A DNA stretch of 64,000 bases from Girardinichthys multiradiatus (GCF_021462225.1 NC_061800.1:4164501-4228500); one strand, 5' to 3'. Shown: positions 12,401-23,875, counted from the stretch's first letter. A program made the numbers and translations. Notes: generated by a model not told the origin, from the sequence alone.

Positions 12401-15400
12401 AAGCGCCTTGAGCGGTTTGTATGACTGGAAAAGCGCGATATAAGTTCAGTCCATTTACCATTACCATTTACTTCAATACAATTTATTTACGGAAATAAAT
12501 GAAGTGATATTCTGTTGCACTGAGATGCACCTATATTCATAGCCTGTTCAACAGAACGGGTTTCGATCCCGAGGAAAGGATGAAGAGTCTTTGTTGCGGC
12601 GGTTCTGATGTCCACCAGGAACTCTGGAGAATGTTTCAGATGTTTAGTGTGTTCACCTTTGCCAGGTCAGGTCTTCCTCCAGGAAGATGTTTCTGCTAGC
12701 TTTGCGCCCCCCCACAGGGGTTCGAGGCTCGCTGGGTTCCAACACACACACAGAGCAGGGAGAGTCTGACAAGGCACTCAGTTCCTCGCCGATGGAGCTA
12801 GAGTCTGCTGAGTGAGCATAGCTTAGCGCTAGTTTCCGACAGTACGTGCAAGCCCGCAGGTCTCCTTCATAGAGAGGGGGCAGAAACCGTGGCAAGATGG
12901 AGGAAAGCTCTAATTAAATAGTTACAGACTTCAGAAAAAGAAATAACAAGAATTACTAATGTAAGTCATCAATAAATGATAAAATCTTCCTTACCTGTGT
13001 AGCCCATGAACTTTCCAGGGATCTCCTGGTTGCAGCAGCGGCTGCAGAAGATCTGGCCACACAGCCGGCAGTGGTGTCTGCGACGGAAGGTGGTGAACTT
13101 CTCATTGCAGTCGTAACATTCCTTACACTGGCTGTCAGGCATCCAGTACTGCTTCAGATCGCTGTCCTGAAAGGGAACGCAGCTGCTGAGGGGGTTTGGT
13201 TACTGTTAACATGTGGTGTGGCTCAGCATTTTGTCACATTAGACAATTTGTGGTTTTCCTCATCTGCTTTAATCATTGTGTTTCTCTGACAAATGTTCTG
13301 TCACTTGAACCAGTTTGTACATTTCATATACATCTCCTAACCGTATTATTCAGTGTTTTAATGAAAGCTCTACTATTTTTATGCAGATGACATTCAGCTG
13401 GATGTAAACTAGAACAGCTCAGTGGGCAATCCAGTAATCTAAATTGAATGACTGGCAGATCTACTTAGATTAGAATTTATTCTAGCAAAACAAACAATGA
13501 TAATAACACCACCTGAAAAACACGCGAACATCAGCCAAGTAAATTTTTCCTTTTGTACATCCATCGTCAAGTGGTCATAACTTTGCACTCTATCATGATC
13601 TTGTTTCTTGCAGTTGAGGAATAGTGCAAAACTCAGACTTATTGAAAATTAGCCATATTTCTTTATGTTTAGACTATTGCTTTACCAGCAATGCTTTGTT
13701 TACAAAAGTAGGGTAAGCTTCTCTTTGAAGTTTAAAAGTCATACAGGACGGAGCGTTGCGTGGAGTAGGGGTAGAGCGGGACCCCATTTACAGAGGCTAT
13801 AGTCCTCAACACAGCTGTTCTGGGTTCAATTCCCAACCATGAGACCTCTGCTGCATGTCTTCCCCTCTTCTCTCTCTGCCTAATTCCTGTCTGGGAACTG
13901 TCAAAGGCCAATAGTACCAAAATAAATCTTTAGTAATCTTCAATAAGTCATACAGAACGTAACAGTTCATATCACTACTGGTTTTCTTCATTACATTTGC
14001 TTCCTGTTGACTTCAACATATAAATTACCACATAAAGTCCATAAGGTTCAGGCCACATTATATCTGTTCAATCTTCAAAGTAAACATTGAGCTTCTCAAT
14101 CTCCACATTCACAAAACGTGTTAGTTCTTCCCTGCACAGGACTGAGAACTATCAATCCTTTCAGACCGTGTCCCACCAGGCCACAGCCTGACCCTTCTTC
14201 CCCAGATGTGTTTGGGTCATCGGATCGTTTTAAAAACAAATCCATTAGTCTGGTGTTTGTTTAGGGTTTTGTACTGGCTGGAGTTTTTCTATATCACTTA
14301 TCTTATGCCTGTTCTTAAAAATATCCTTTGTCTCTTATGTTTCTAGAGCTTTTATGCAAGTTATGATTTTTGTAATGCTACATTCTTATCTTGTACAGTG
14401 CTTTTTTGACCATAAATAATTTATTCATTCACCAACTCTGAAGGTTGGTGAATGAATCTATCCTTGACAAAATATATTTTGTCAAGGATAGAAGCGCAAC
14501 AACCACAAGCACCTTCCATGAATCAGAAGTTAATGTTTTAGTTTATTATCACACTGAGACATGTTAAAGCAAAAGGCACAAGTGGAAAACAGGACTTAAT
14601 ATTTGCAGAAACCCTCAGTGACAGGTGTTCCTGGTGGGTTCAGTACCTGGCTCTTTCCCTCCATGATTTCCTTCAGCCTCTTCAGGGCGGTGCGAAGCTG
14701 CACAGCAGTGCGAGGATCGTGGCTGCTCAGAGATGTATCAGACTTCCTGCTGCCATCTGGAATCATGCAACAAATCACTCAGAAATTTTTACTAAAATAA
14801 TTAATGTTCACTTTAGAAAGAGAAGCTTCGCTGGTGCATTGTCAAATGTTTGAATATATTTAACATATATATATATATAAATATATATATATTTAATCAC
14901 AATGCAGTCTTTTTAAGTAATGGGCAGAATATAATTGACAATGCACTTTACCACCTGGTGAGCAGCTTTTCTAACAGTTGGAAATGGAAACAAAAAAACA
15001 AAAGCAAGATTTTCTAAAAACCAGATAAGAGTGTAGAATCAAGAGGTTAGCTTAAAATCATAACAAACAATAAAATGATTAGTTCCTGGTTGGAAATAAA
15101 AACACTCTAGGCAAACCAAACAGTAGTAGAAAGCTTTGTTGTAAGTGTACATGTCAGACACACTCGCATGTACTCAGTCTGAGGAAATCTCTCAGCGTGG
15201 TTAACAACTAAAGGCATCTTAGTAAATCCACACAGTGCAGAGAACCCTCACCTGGCCAATCCACTGCAAATAAAATAAAATAAAAAAAACAAAGACGAGA
15301 TGTTACAACCTGAACTTCCAGCATTAAATTATTTTCAAACAAAACTTTTAGTTGTTCTTCTCCACTGCGACGCTGACACTTATCATCTCTGAACTGCTGC

Positions 15401-18400
15401 TGATATGATCCTACTGCTGAGCACAGCTCCCTGCTGGGTGTCAAACAGTCAGCCTCTAAGTTGGCCTCCAGCTTTCACTGGGGGCTTTGCTCAGTCAGGT
15501 CTGGGTCTGCAAGCTTACAGGTCCATGCCAGAGGAGAGGTGGTAGGATTCATATGCACAGGAATGTAACAGTCACCTTGTGTTAGTCGAGATGAAGCAGA
15601 AGCTGGACGTGGTTGAAAGAGTTACAAAAGCAGAAGCAATGTAGAGATGAAAAAGCCAAAGCAACAAGGAAATGCAGAGCAATGACAAAAATTACAAGCA
15701 AGGTGCAAAAGTAAAAAAATCTGTTAAAAAAAAATGTTAAAAAGTGATACAAATCCAAGCACTGTGCACCATGTGTTCCTCGTGTCAGCAATGACTCGTT
15801 CATCAACTCATCTGCAGAGACATCACCACAGTGTTTCAGCTCTGACTCCAGCCGGAGTGTGTCCAGCAGCTTTTAGGCTCCAAGCTTGGAAACAAGCACA
15901 CATCATATACTAAGGAAGAGGAGGAGAAGGAAGAGGACCCCTTCTATATTTTGTAAAGTATAAATATAGTCCCTAAATGTATGTTGTCCATCAGCAGAAT
16001 GGTCTAATATTAGTAGTAACACTGTATTTTAGCATCAAGACAATGTTAGTTAGTAGTTGACCAAATATAAGCTTTATGTTCTGAGAAAGATTGTAAAGCA
16101 AACTTTGTAACATATTCCCATTAACTGTCCAAACGTCCCGGAAACATTAAACAGCGACCATTAAAATGATGGCCGTAATGCCAAACCGCCTGCTTCTTTC
16201 GGTTTTCACCTGACAACATTCAAGTTCTTCCAAAGAACTGATATTTTAACAACTAGAATGGATCCAAAACTATGACTCTAAAACAATCCCCTGAACCAAG
16301 GCACTGCTTCACTCGATCGAGGTCAGAACTTCACACAAAAACCAGGAACCTGAACAACTGAAAAGAAGCATTTGCTGCTGTTTCCTTTTTTAGGGATGAG
16401 ACTGGCAAAATTTGTTTCCAGAAATTTCCAAAGCATGCATAGAATGAATAAAGAAATCTTCAATATGATCACATGGTAAATGTACATTCCTGGGAAGCGT
16501 CTGTAAAGCAGATCTATTGAAAGCCTTAAAGAAGTCAGTCGTGCTCAGGCTTATCAGCGGCTTCTGATTAGTTCATTCAGGAAGGACAGAGGCTTAAAGC
16601 TCTAACAGGACAGGCTGCGCAATCAATAATAGACAAAATCACATTTCATCTTTCTCTTCTAATTAGCATACAGCAAGACCAGTGGCAACCACTCATAGAT
16701 TCTGACAGGTCAGAAACCGAAGATGTTTGATGTTCAGAAAACAAACTCACAAAATCACTTAGCAACATTTTTCTGTTCCAAGAGAAAAGTTCTGTTCTGA
16801 CTAACCAAAAACATTAGAAACACTAAGAACAACCTAATCTCTGATTTGTGTGTGTTTTACCAGAGACAGTAGAAGTGCGTCTGAGGATGTCAGGATGCAG
16901 CTTCCGGTGTGTCCTCGAGTTGTGGACAGAGTGGGAAGGACTGGAGGACAAGCTCCGGCTCTCTGACGGTAGACGAAGGGGCGGGACATCCAGCTTCTCT
17001 GAAACTGTGGCTGCAGGACGACCCTCTTCTGTGCACAAAGACAACACACACGTACATGGAACCAGGAAGACAGGCAATGAAAATCAGACTGAGAAGTTTC
17101 ATGTTTTATCCATTTATTGACCTGTGGAGAGACTCAGGTTCTCTTTGCTTACTGCAGCAGGGTCCCTATGCTTTTTCCTGAAAGGGAACAAATCAAGCTT
17201 TTAAATCCTTCAGTTGTGGTCTATATAAAGTGGAACTGCACTGCTGGGGTGTGAACTCCTTGTTATTGTAGCTCCACAGGCTTTTATCCCTGTTCTGAGG
17301 TGTGTTTGAGAGCAACTGTTTTAGTGCCGTCTCTTTAAATGCTGTTGAAGCGCTTTATGCCCTGCTCCCCTACAGGTCAAGGCGTACTCCACTTTAACCT
17401 GTTCAGCCATTTTTGTAGTTTGATAACGATTATGTAGCACTGCAGAAAAAAGACAAACGGGAAAAACAATACAAAACTGTTTATGTCATAATATTGAGCT
17501 TTTAGCTCCTTGAGGACAGAACCATACTAACATAAGCAGAAGGCAAGATGCTACTGCTACCAGAACAATGGCCAGGATGTCATATCAACACACAATATAT
17601 TCATGTCTAAAACAAAATTTGTTGTCATTGTCATTGTTATTTTCAGCTTGCTGCTTTGCTGTTTCCATCGTTTCCACAGACAGAAGGAACTGAGTCCTTA
17701 ATCAGAGTCTCTCAGCAAATCTTTCTTGATACTGACAGAGGATGCTGAAGAACTCATCCTTAAAGTGGAGAAATAGGAATTTCCTCACTGATGTGGGGAC
17801 ATTTTGATGAAAAATAAAATGTAACCAGACACTTAGAAGAGGTTCTGATGCTGGGGAACAGTGTAATAAATTGTGTGGGTTAATACACCCAACAACCAAA
17901 CCGAACTTATCCTCTTTTAGGCATACTTGAGCATGGACTACAAAGTCACAGCAAAAGAAAAAATGGCAGATAGGCAAAATTGGTTAGCCCAAAGTCCATG
18001 ACTTTATTTAGCTGTTCCGTAGCAAATACAGTTGGAAAAACTAAATTCAACTTTTCTGCACAGCTACAGACTCCAAGTACACAACAAAATGTATTTAAAG
18101 GCTACAAAAGTGGATTTTGAATATAAAACATTCCAGATTTTTCTATACTCAAATTCCCAGAGCTCTTTGGCCAACTTTTATAAACACCGAATGTTTTCTT
18201 TTAACCAGTGGCAGATATTTCCACAGTGGTCAGGCTTTAAATGTGAATCTGCAAAACCAAGGGATGGAGAAATGAACGGACTGAATTTATCTAGTCATAG
18301 TGACCACTCATACACACATTAATACACCGATCAATGGGAAACTTGGCCAGAGACACATCAACATGTAGCAGACGGAAGCTGGAATCAAACCCACAGACAC

Positions 18401-21069
18401 TGACAATTATTCTTCCCACTGAGTCACAGTCGCTCCAGACCTGGAAAATACCTAGAATCAGATGTCAGACTTTTCTAGCATGGGTAGGAAACCTTAGAGG
18501 CCTAGCAGGTCAGGTAAGTGGTCCAATCCCCTTCACCTCCACATGTCCAGAAGTCCTTGTACAAGAGACTGTGCTTCATCTTCCCTACACCATACTCAGT
18601 TGTGTGATTGCACAGAAGAAGCCCCATATAAAGAATATTAAGCAGCTCTGAGGGTTGTCTGTTTTAGCCTGCAGAGGTCACTGTGAACTGGATATGGACA
18701 GGTTTTCCAGCCACAGGACCAACAGTGAACTAGACAGGAAGACTCACAATGACAGAAAGGAGGGATATCCTCATCTAGCCTGAAGTCTGGGATAAAGATC
18801 CTGATCCGGAATCTCTGAATGACCACACAGCTCTGTTGTTGGACATCGTGTTTTACTTCAGGCACACTGTAATACAGCGGCAGTATTGAACCACTTTAGA
18901 ACAGAAAGTCAGAGCTGCAGACACTCACTTGAATTAAACTAATTCAACAAGGTCATTTTCTACCTTGCTGGCAACAGAAACCCCCAAAGGTACAACATAA
19001 AGCCAAGTCTTTAACTGGGCCTGTAACTTATCCTGGAGGTAATCTAAAAGAATGTATTACTAAACAGTGACTCATCTTATCTGATTTTAGACCAATCCTA
19101 ACGCCTCCTTTCCTTTTGCACACAAATGATGTTAGGAAGAGGTTGGTTTTAATTTGAACAGTACATAATTATCACTCATACAAGATAGGAGACAGTGTGA
19201 CAGGAGCTGAAAGTTAAACAAGCAGGAGCACCCAACCTTTACTGGTGATACAGTAATAATTTGGGAGCAGCAGCCTTTCTGAAAGCTCCTGTGTGAAATT
19301 TGGGTGCATTTGTTTCAACACATTTTGCTTTAATAAGCTAGTAAATTCTGTGGTAACAATCAGTTCTTTTCCTCTCCAAGATGAACTGATTTCTCTCACT
19401 CAGCGACTGTGAGGACGTCATCCAAGCCCTTTTTCCACCTGGGCTATAATAGATGTTTTTCTTTTTTTAAATATCAATATGAAATTTAAAATATCATTAT
19501 GAAATGACCAAAATAAATCCTGTCTACATGTCTAGTTCTGATGTTTTTAGAAGTCACTCTGAGCTTCTACGCTGAGTACTGGTCAGACCTCAGGACTAAA
19601 CACCAGCCATGTGGTATTCATGTGGATCTCCTGGCTCAGATCATCTAACACATGACATCAAGTGAGCCCATCACCACATCCGTGTACATTAATAGAACAT
19701 AATGAAGATTTAACAATATTACCAAGGATGATGGTCACAGTTCCTTAATTTATATTCAAATGACTCATAAAAAGGTATTTTCTAAGCTAAATTTAAACCA
19801 GAATAACAAGGCTTTAAACCAACAATCTAAATCGAATTGAACAATGAAATGATCCAAAAAGAAATGAAACTGATAAAAAGCAGAAGTTGGTCCTCCATCT
19901 GTTTGTCATGTGGACCTCAGCAGCAGCACTCAATGACAGAAGCTGGATGTGACTCACTGAGGATGAAATCTACAGTCATGACCAAAAGGTCAGCAAGGTC
20001 TGCTAGTGACACAAATTCTGTTTTCAACTTGTTTCCATGATGAGCAGCAGTGGCACTGTTGCCATGCAGGAAAAAGGTCCTGGGATCCTTGAGTTTTCAT
20101 GTTCTCCCTGAACATGCGTGGGTTCCATCTAACCAGTTTCACACAAAGTACACAAACAAAGCAAAACACAAAGTAACACAGCACTGCCCCCTGTTGATGC
20201 GCACATCACGTCACATCATGTGCACGTCAGTCAGCTGGCACAAACAATGCAATAAAGGCTAATTTGTCTCTTTGGAAATATTTATAATCACAAAAAATAC
20301 AATTCTGATGCTGAAACTTAATAGGCTCCACCCATCACTTTTCTAAGACTACAGCTGGCTCACTGAAGTACCACATGTTCTAAGCAGCTGACTGCAGGCT
20401 AGTTGCCTGATCACTTAACCAGGCAGAATGTTGAGCAGTAAGCTCTTGAACACGGCTCCTACATTTAGCAGATTTTTGTTGTGTATTAGGCTTAAAATAA
20501 GTGCTAAAGATGTTATACCTGAAATAATATGTTATTTTATTTTAGCAGCAGTAGGAATAAATGTTATTCTGTTTTAAACCAAAGCATTTAGATGAGAGCA
20601 GCTCAGTATTTAGAATCAATCACCATCCACACAATATTAGGCAGAATATTATAATTCAAGTGGTGGGCATTGACTTCATGCATGTCCAGAATAAATCACA
20701 CCTGATCTCAGTCGCTATATCTCCTATAGTGACAGATCTAGAGAGGGAGGTGGGGACATTATGTGATATGTCCCCACACGTTGTTACTGCAACTCCATCA
20801 CAATCATCGTGTATGTGTTTTCTCAAAGGATCTATTGTCAGTCCAAAACCACTTTCTAAGTTTTGACTTCAGGACCAAACCTTACCTTTGTTGCTGAAAC
20901 GGAATAGGCTGACAAACGAGCTGTATGCAGAGCGGAGTGGAGGCTCATCCTGCTCCGGAGTCAGTGGTTTGAAGTGGGTCAGGTGTGAGGGGCTGGTGGG
21001 AGAGGAGACAGGAGGCTCGATGTTCCACTCGGTTGAAGAAGACGACGAGGATTTGTCATCAGCAGCCAT
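5681..21069 (-). CDS. pikfyve: PIKfyve, FYVE-type 1-phosphatidylinositol 3-phosphate 5-kinase (N-terminal 557 residues; rest beyond left edge)
   Basis: Makes PI(3,5)P2 from PI3P on endosomes. Eleven coding exons, 5' to 3' of the gene: 21069-20886, 17028-16861, 14756-14647, 13166-12995, 12864-12657, 11707-11618, 10354-10198, 8874-8717, 6393-6282, 6078-5931, 5845-5681. All have AG/GT borders and matching phases. The start MAADDKSSSSSS lies in TSPSHLTHFKPLTP context typical of the family. The FYVE finger covers about residues 155-225, with YWMPD, RRRHHCR and paired cysteines. The DEP domain covers about 364-440 (SQLKELWKK, DHRYWLRTYPNCIVGKEFV, DQLFRDEYALYRPLQ). The chaperonin-like and kinase domains must lie left of base 1. 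The region between residues 62 and 125 is the least conserved. One donor (10198) is the weak GTTTGT. Confidence 0.93.
6403..6464. repeat. (CA)n microsatellite at a pikfyve splice acceptor
   Basis: A mostly perfect CA run with a few interruptions begins about 10 bases upstream (in gene sense) of the exon at 6393-6282. On the transcribed strand it is a (TG)n tract leading into GCGCGCCACAG, so it takes the place of the normal polypyrimidine tract. Confidence 0.95.
6649..8258 (+). mobile_element. Full-length Tc1-like DNA transposon with 201-bp inverted repeats
   Basis: The outer ends are CAGGTCCTTCTCAAAATATT at 6649 and its reverse complement ending at 8258. Terminal inverted repeats run about 6649-6849 and 8058-8258 and differ at only about three positions by eye, which points to a recent insertion. 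A TA precedes the left end, but the right end is followed by TT, so the expected TA duplication is imperfect. It lies in a pikfyve intron, opposite to that gene, and contains one uninterrupted transposase frame. Confidence 0.95.
6977..7981 (+). CDS. Tc1/mariner transposase, intact DD34E frame
   Basis: A 334-codon frame, the normal length for Tc1 transposases, in the middle of the transposon. The N-terminal half holds two helix-turn-helix regions: residues 5-45 with KTQKEISERIGCSQSAVSRH, and about 65-115 with LGDLRKQW and TSRATVHRRVQEMGY. A basic stretch of the nuclear-localisation type lies at 50-62. The catalytic triad is visible as D148 (LFSDES), D238 (FQHDLAPAH) and E273 (SPDLNPIENLW), with 34 residues between the last two. 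In this family the enzyme cuts at the inverted repeats and inserts at TA. No stop or frameshift is present, so activity is possible but unproven. Confidence 0.93.
   Translation: MGKTADLTAVQKATIDTLKQEGKTQKEISERIGCSQSAVSRHLSGKSVGRKKCGRKRCTTRRGDRTLRKIVEKGRFQTLGDLRKQWTESGVETSRATVHRRVQEMGYRCRIPQVKPLLNQKQRQKRLTWATEKQHWTVAQWSKVLFSDESQFCMSFGNQGARVWRKTGEKEMPKCQKSSVKYPQSVMVWGAVSAAGVGPLCFIKGRVNAASYQEILEHFMLPSAEKLYGDEDFIFQHDLAPAHSAKTIGKWFTDHGITVLNWPANSPDLNPIENLWDIVKRTLRDSRPNTLDELKAAIEASWASIRPQQCHRLIASMPRRIEAVIYAKGFSTKY
8875..9480. other. Pikfyve intron, nothing recognised
   Basis: About 600 bases of unique-looking intron between the DEP-encoding exon and a MITE. No coding or RNA signal was seen. Confidence 0.5.
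9481..10165. mobile_element. hAT-like MITE (copy 1)
   Basis: The terminal inverted repeat is TGCCCCTTTTCCACTGGCTC near 9482, matched at 10141-10163 by GGAGCCAGTGGAAAAAGAGG. The interior has no frame. A second copy lies at about 40060-40760, in the same orientation, sharing the block around GCAGGCAGTCTGATTA and GCTGTTTCATGGTGG. The hAT assignment is from recalled fish elements with such ends; no clear 8-bp duplication could be read. Confidence 0.6.
10355..11617. other. Pikfyve intron, nothing recognised
   Basis: About 1.26 kb of AT-rich intron between coding exons. No exon with proper borders and frame, and no transposon ends, were noticed. Confidence 0.5.
12206..12473 (+). mobile_element. 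tRNA-derived SINE
   Basis: The head has a perfect A box (TGGCTCAGTAGG, 12214-12225) and a perfect B box (GGTTCGATTCC, 12258-12268) at the spacing of a Pol III promoter. A tRNA-unrelated body follows, ending in AAGCGCGATATAAGTTCAGT. A truncated minus-strand copy is at 18290-18437. It lies in a pikfyve intron. The lack of a tRNA-length end and of a foldable acceptor stem argues against a real tRNA gene. Confidence 0.8.
13757..13925 (+). mobile_element. tRNA-derived SINE, second type (degenerate)
   Basis: There is a B-box match GGTTCAATTCC at 13823-13833 after a tRNA-like head containing CATTTACAGAGGCTATAGTC. The body has the phrase CTGCATGTCTTCCCCTCTTC, which I know from fish SINEs. The A box is eroded. 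Confidence 0.6.
14423..14492. repeat. Two adjacent perfect palindromes
   Basis: The first has arms 14423-14436 (ATTCATTCACCAAC) and 14444-14457 around a 7-base loop. The second is a loop-free 36-base palindrome, 14457-14492, with half-site TCTATCCTTGACAAAATA. Both are exact. They lie in the pikfyve intron between the FYVE exon and its upstream exon. Confidence 0.9.
14757..16860. other. Pikfyve intron with a TA-rich tract and a candidate microexon
   Basis: The intron between exons at 17028-16861 and 14756-14647. It contains an AT dinucleotide tract at about 14862-14893 and a possible 12-base exon at 15252-15263. Nothing else was recognised. Confidence 0.5.
15252..15263 (-). other. Candidate 12-nt pikfyve microexon
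   Basis: On the minus strand TTTATTTTATTTGCAG precedes TGGATTGGCCAG, which is followed by GTGAGG. The flanking exons join in phase 1, so including these 12 bases would add exactly four residues (V-D-W-P) without shifting the frame. Good splice sites are the only evidence, and 12-base matches can occur by chance. Confidence 0.35.
17029..20885. other. First large pikfyve intron, mostly unrecognised
   Basis: About 3.9 kb between the start-codon exon and the next coding exon. It holds one truncated SINE (18290-18437, minus). Short open frames here, such as 17702-17977 minus, show no splice support or family resemblance. Confidence 0.5.
18290..18437 (-). mobile_element. tRNA-derived SINE fragment (same family as 12206-12473)
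   Basis: Read on the minus strand it has an A box TGACTCAGTGGG (18415-18426), a B-box-like GGGTTTGATTCCAGC (18379-18393), and then the same body phrase about a reference to species-independent position: CTTCCGTCTGCTACATGTTG corresponds to CTTCCTCCTGCCATAGGTCG of the complete copy. It is truncated and diverged. Confidence 0.65.
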
Positions 21070-21786
21070 GTCGCTGCTCCTCCGGCTGCAGAGGAAAACA
21101 CCAGAACACAGCTGTAACTGCAACGGAAGGTGTCGGAGGTATAATAGATGAAGCGGGCAGGACCGCTAAATTTCTACCATGTTCCATTAGCAGGTGATCT
21201 GTAACACTGGACAGAGCCCCTCCCATCTGACCCAAGAATATTTCGGTTCATACAGGATAACGCACACAGCATTTTTTTTTATTATTATTTTGTTGCATTT
21301 GAGTTAAAGATTCATTTCCATGAATCCTTGGCAGGTGTGTCATCCTCTACTCATGGCTGGTCAAAGTTATGTCTCCAGATCACAGCAAGAGTCTGGCTTC
21401 TCAATGTGCACCTGAACCAGGACAGAAAATGTTCCAGTTAAGCAGGAAATCACTTTGTGTCATTTGTTGATTTCTGAGACTATGTGGTTCCTAAGAGCTC
21501 CACTTTTATACGAGAAAAGGACGAACCTTTTACTTCCCTAAATGAGTTTTCCGAAAAAGAAACGCAACTTTATAATCCCCCATCAGCCTCCGCTCCCATC
21601 TAACTGAGCCACATGGATTAAACCCGCTGTTCCACACGTGAACTGAACCCGTGACAGGAACGGGTGGCCGCTTCATTAGCGGTCGGCTGACACCGTTAAC
21701 TGCGGCTCTGATGCAGCTTCCCTGCTCTCTCAATGACCGTGCGAAATGACAAGGAACACCGCATCTGGAGAGTCTGCGCGACCTAC

Positions 21787-21830
21787 CTTTTGAAAAAGGC
21801 AACAGAGCTGGAGTTGGAAATCCATGCCAT
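21787..21830 (-). other. pikfyve: Pikfyve upstream exon, possibly coding (alternative start)
   Basis: On the minus strand an ATG at 21830 opens MAWISNSSSVAFFK and ends at a clean donor, AAAG|GTAGGT, at 21787. The next exon's acceptor (pyrimidine-rich, ending CTGCAG) starts at 21085. Joining them gives S-R-R-S-S-D and then the usual start at 21069, all in frame with no stop. The upstream ATG has A at -3 and G at +4. It is either a 5'-UTR exon or adds 20 residues. Confidence 0.55.
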
Positions 21831-23135
21831 CTTGGAAAAGTGAAGTGAAAGTTGAAGTAACTGGCATCGCACTCCGCTCACCTTATCATGTGATGAAAAC
21901 AGACCGAAGCTTAAGAACAAAGTCCTAGACCCGGAAAAGGGAAACCACCGCCCTGTCACAGTCACAGCTCAGTCATGGTCAGCGTCACTGGGGGAGCTGA
22001 TAGAGAACCCGCTTACATTCTTTGCTTTTAACCAGATACTGAAGCTACATTGGCTCAATTCAGCTCCGTTTTTCATCCATAAATGAAGTTGTCGGTGAAT
22101 TTGTTACATGTTGGATTACATTTATTAAGAAGTTAAGAGTTTATTTTATGGCTTTGAGGCTCATTAACAGTACAAGCAGAAAAAGATGAATGAGCAATTT
22201 AAGCTAATGTTAGCCAGCTTTACTGTAGCTGCCAATTAGACGGGCTAAATGATGTTAGCTTTGAGAGCTAACTAGCCAGGAAGCTGCAGTCAGTGAAGAA
22301 CATTAGCAATACTAAACAGCAAGGAACGGAAAACAGGAGGTTACCTGTTAACTCTATGAAGCTGACGTCACTGAGAGCAGAGGGGACCCCAGTTCCCGAA
22401 GAAGATGCAGTTGTCAAACATCTGGAAGAAGCCGACTCCCATAAAACAACACAGCAAGCCCAGCCCTGAGCAATCAAGCCCAGCCCGCTACCCTTAGACC
22501 AGAGCCTGAGAACAGGCAGCATCGGCTGCATTCAGAGACATCGATCGAGCCTTCCAGAGATGCGGCTTAACTTAGTGGCGGTTCTTGGGCCAAAAAACAA
22601 GCAAACAAATCACCTACCTTATTAAAAAGGTTTTAAGTAATTTATTAGGAAGATTAAGAACTAAAAATGATGATTCGTAGATAGATAGACTTGACAGATA
22701 ATTATCTCAATCTAAGGTGTTTGTTAAGTTTGTTAAATGTAGAATTATCCACATAAAGTCTGAACAGTCTAAATACATAGCAAGTAAAAGCAGAGATGGT
22801 CAACTGCAGCTCAGACTCCTTAAAGAACAATGAAATAAAACCCTTTTAGTTAGAAACAATAGGCGGCAAATCATTTACTTCGCAGAGCAGATAGTTTGGC
22901 TCTGTTAATGAAGAATCTTCTGCAATATTTAAAAGCTTTAAATACGGTATAAATTCATTTAAATATGCGTTTTAGTGGCTTCAACAAACTGTACTTCTAA
23001 AGGTTTGGACCTCATTAAATGAATCACACACACTTAGGACTGTTCAACACATGTTACTGGACGTATTGGTTTACTGTTCAAATTTAAAAAAAGCTCGGAT
23101 AATTGCTATTGACTTGTGTTGTTAGTTACAGTCAG
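21831..23135. other. Pikfyve 5' flank / intergenic, nothing recognised
   Basis: The region upstream of the first visible pikfyve exon presumably includes its promoter. No TATA box or clear CpG-rich block stands out. An 87-codon minus frame at 22268-22531 has no recognisable product. Confidence 0.4.
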
Positions 23136-23139
23136 TCAT

Positions 23140-23478
23140 TTTCTACCACTTATTCCATAGTGGGTCGCTGGTGCCTATCTCCAGCAGTCTATGGGCGAGA
23201 AGCAGGGCACACTCTGGACAGGTCACCAGTCCATCGCAGAGCAACACACAACCAACCATGCACACACTCATTTATACACCTACGGGCAATTTAGAGTGAC
23301 CAATTAACCTAACAGGCACGTCTTTGGACTGCGGGAGGAAGCCGGAGTACCCGGTGAGAACCCACGCATGCACGGGGAGAACATGCAAACTCCATGCAGA
23401 AAGAGCCCCGGCCGAGAATCGAAACCAGGACCTTCTTGCTGCAAGGCAACAGTGCTACCAACTGCGCCACCGTTGTTG
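23140..23478 (-). mobile_element. tRNA-derived SINE, third type
   Basis: Read on the minus strand it begins with an A box TGGCGCAGTTGG (plus 23458-23469) and a B box GGTTTCGATTCTC (plus 23414-23426). A long body follows with CTCCGGCTTCCTCCCGCAGT and CTGCTGGAGATAGGCACCAG. Partial or diverged copies of the body are at 38285-38500 (sense on plus), 42600-42775 and 58385-58670 (both minus). Confidence 0.75.
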
Positions 23479-23649
23479 TTAGTTACAGTTGGATTCAAAA
23501 CTTTTTATCAAATAGAACTATATCAGTTAAGACAATATGTTGTAGAAAGTGGCACATTATTGTTTACTATACTGATCTATGATTTATTTACAGACACTGG
23601 AAGATAAATTGTATTTTCACCTTTTGAAGACGATGCAGCCATGATGAAA

Positions 23650-23875
23650 AAGGAGGGTCAAAAGGGCCAAATTAAATTAATGAATATATCATGAAATAAA
23701 TTAATGTATATGGCCCATGAAATAAATAAATCTACCATTAAATGTCCCATAAAATATTTTTTTATATATCATTAAATAATTAACGATGAAATTATGAAAT
23801 GCACAATTAAATGATTAAATGTCCCATTAAATAATTAAATTCAATACTTAAATGTCAATTTTTAATAAATTCCTT
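23650..23875. repeat. AT-rich degenerate tandem repeat
   Basis: Irregular repetition of units like CCCATTAAATAATTAAAT and CATGAAATAAATTAATG. No coding potential. Confidence 0.6.

Noticed and set aside
17702..17977. A 91-codon minus frame inside pikfyve intron
   Set aside because: No splice borders in phase with pikfyve and no resemblance to a known protein.
22268..22531. A possible divergent gene upstream of pikfyve
   Set aside because: A single short frame with no donor, acceptor or family resemblance.
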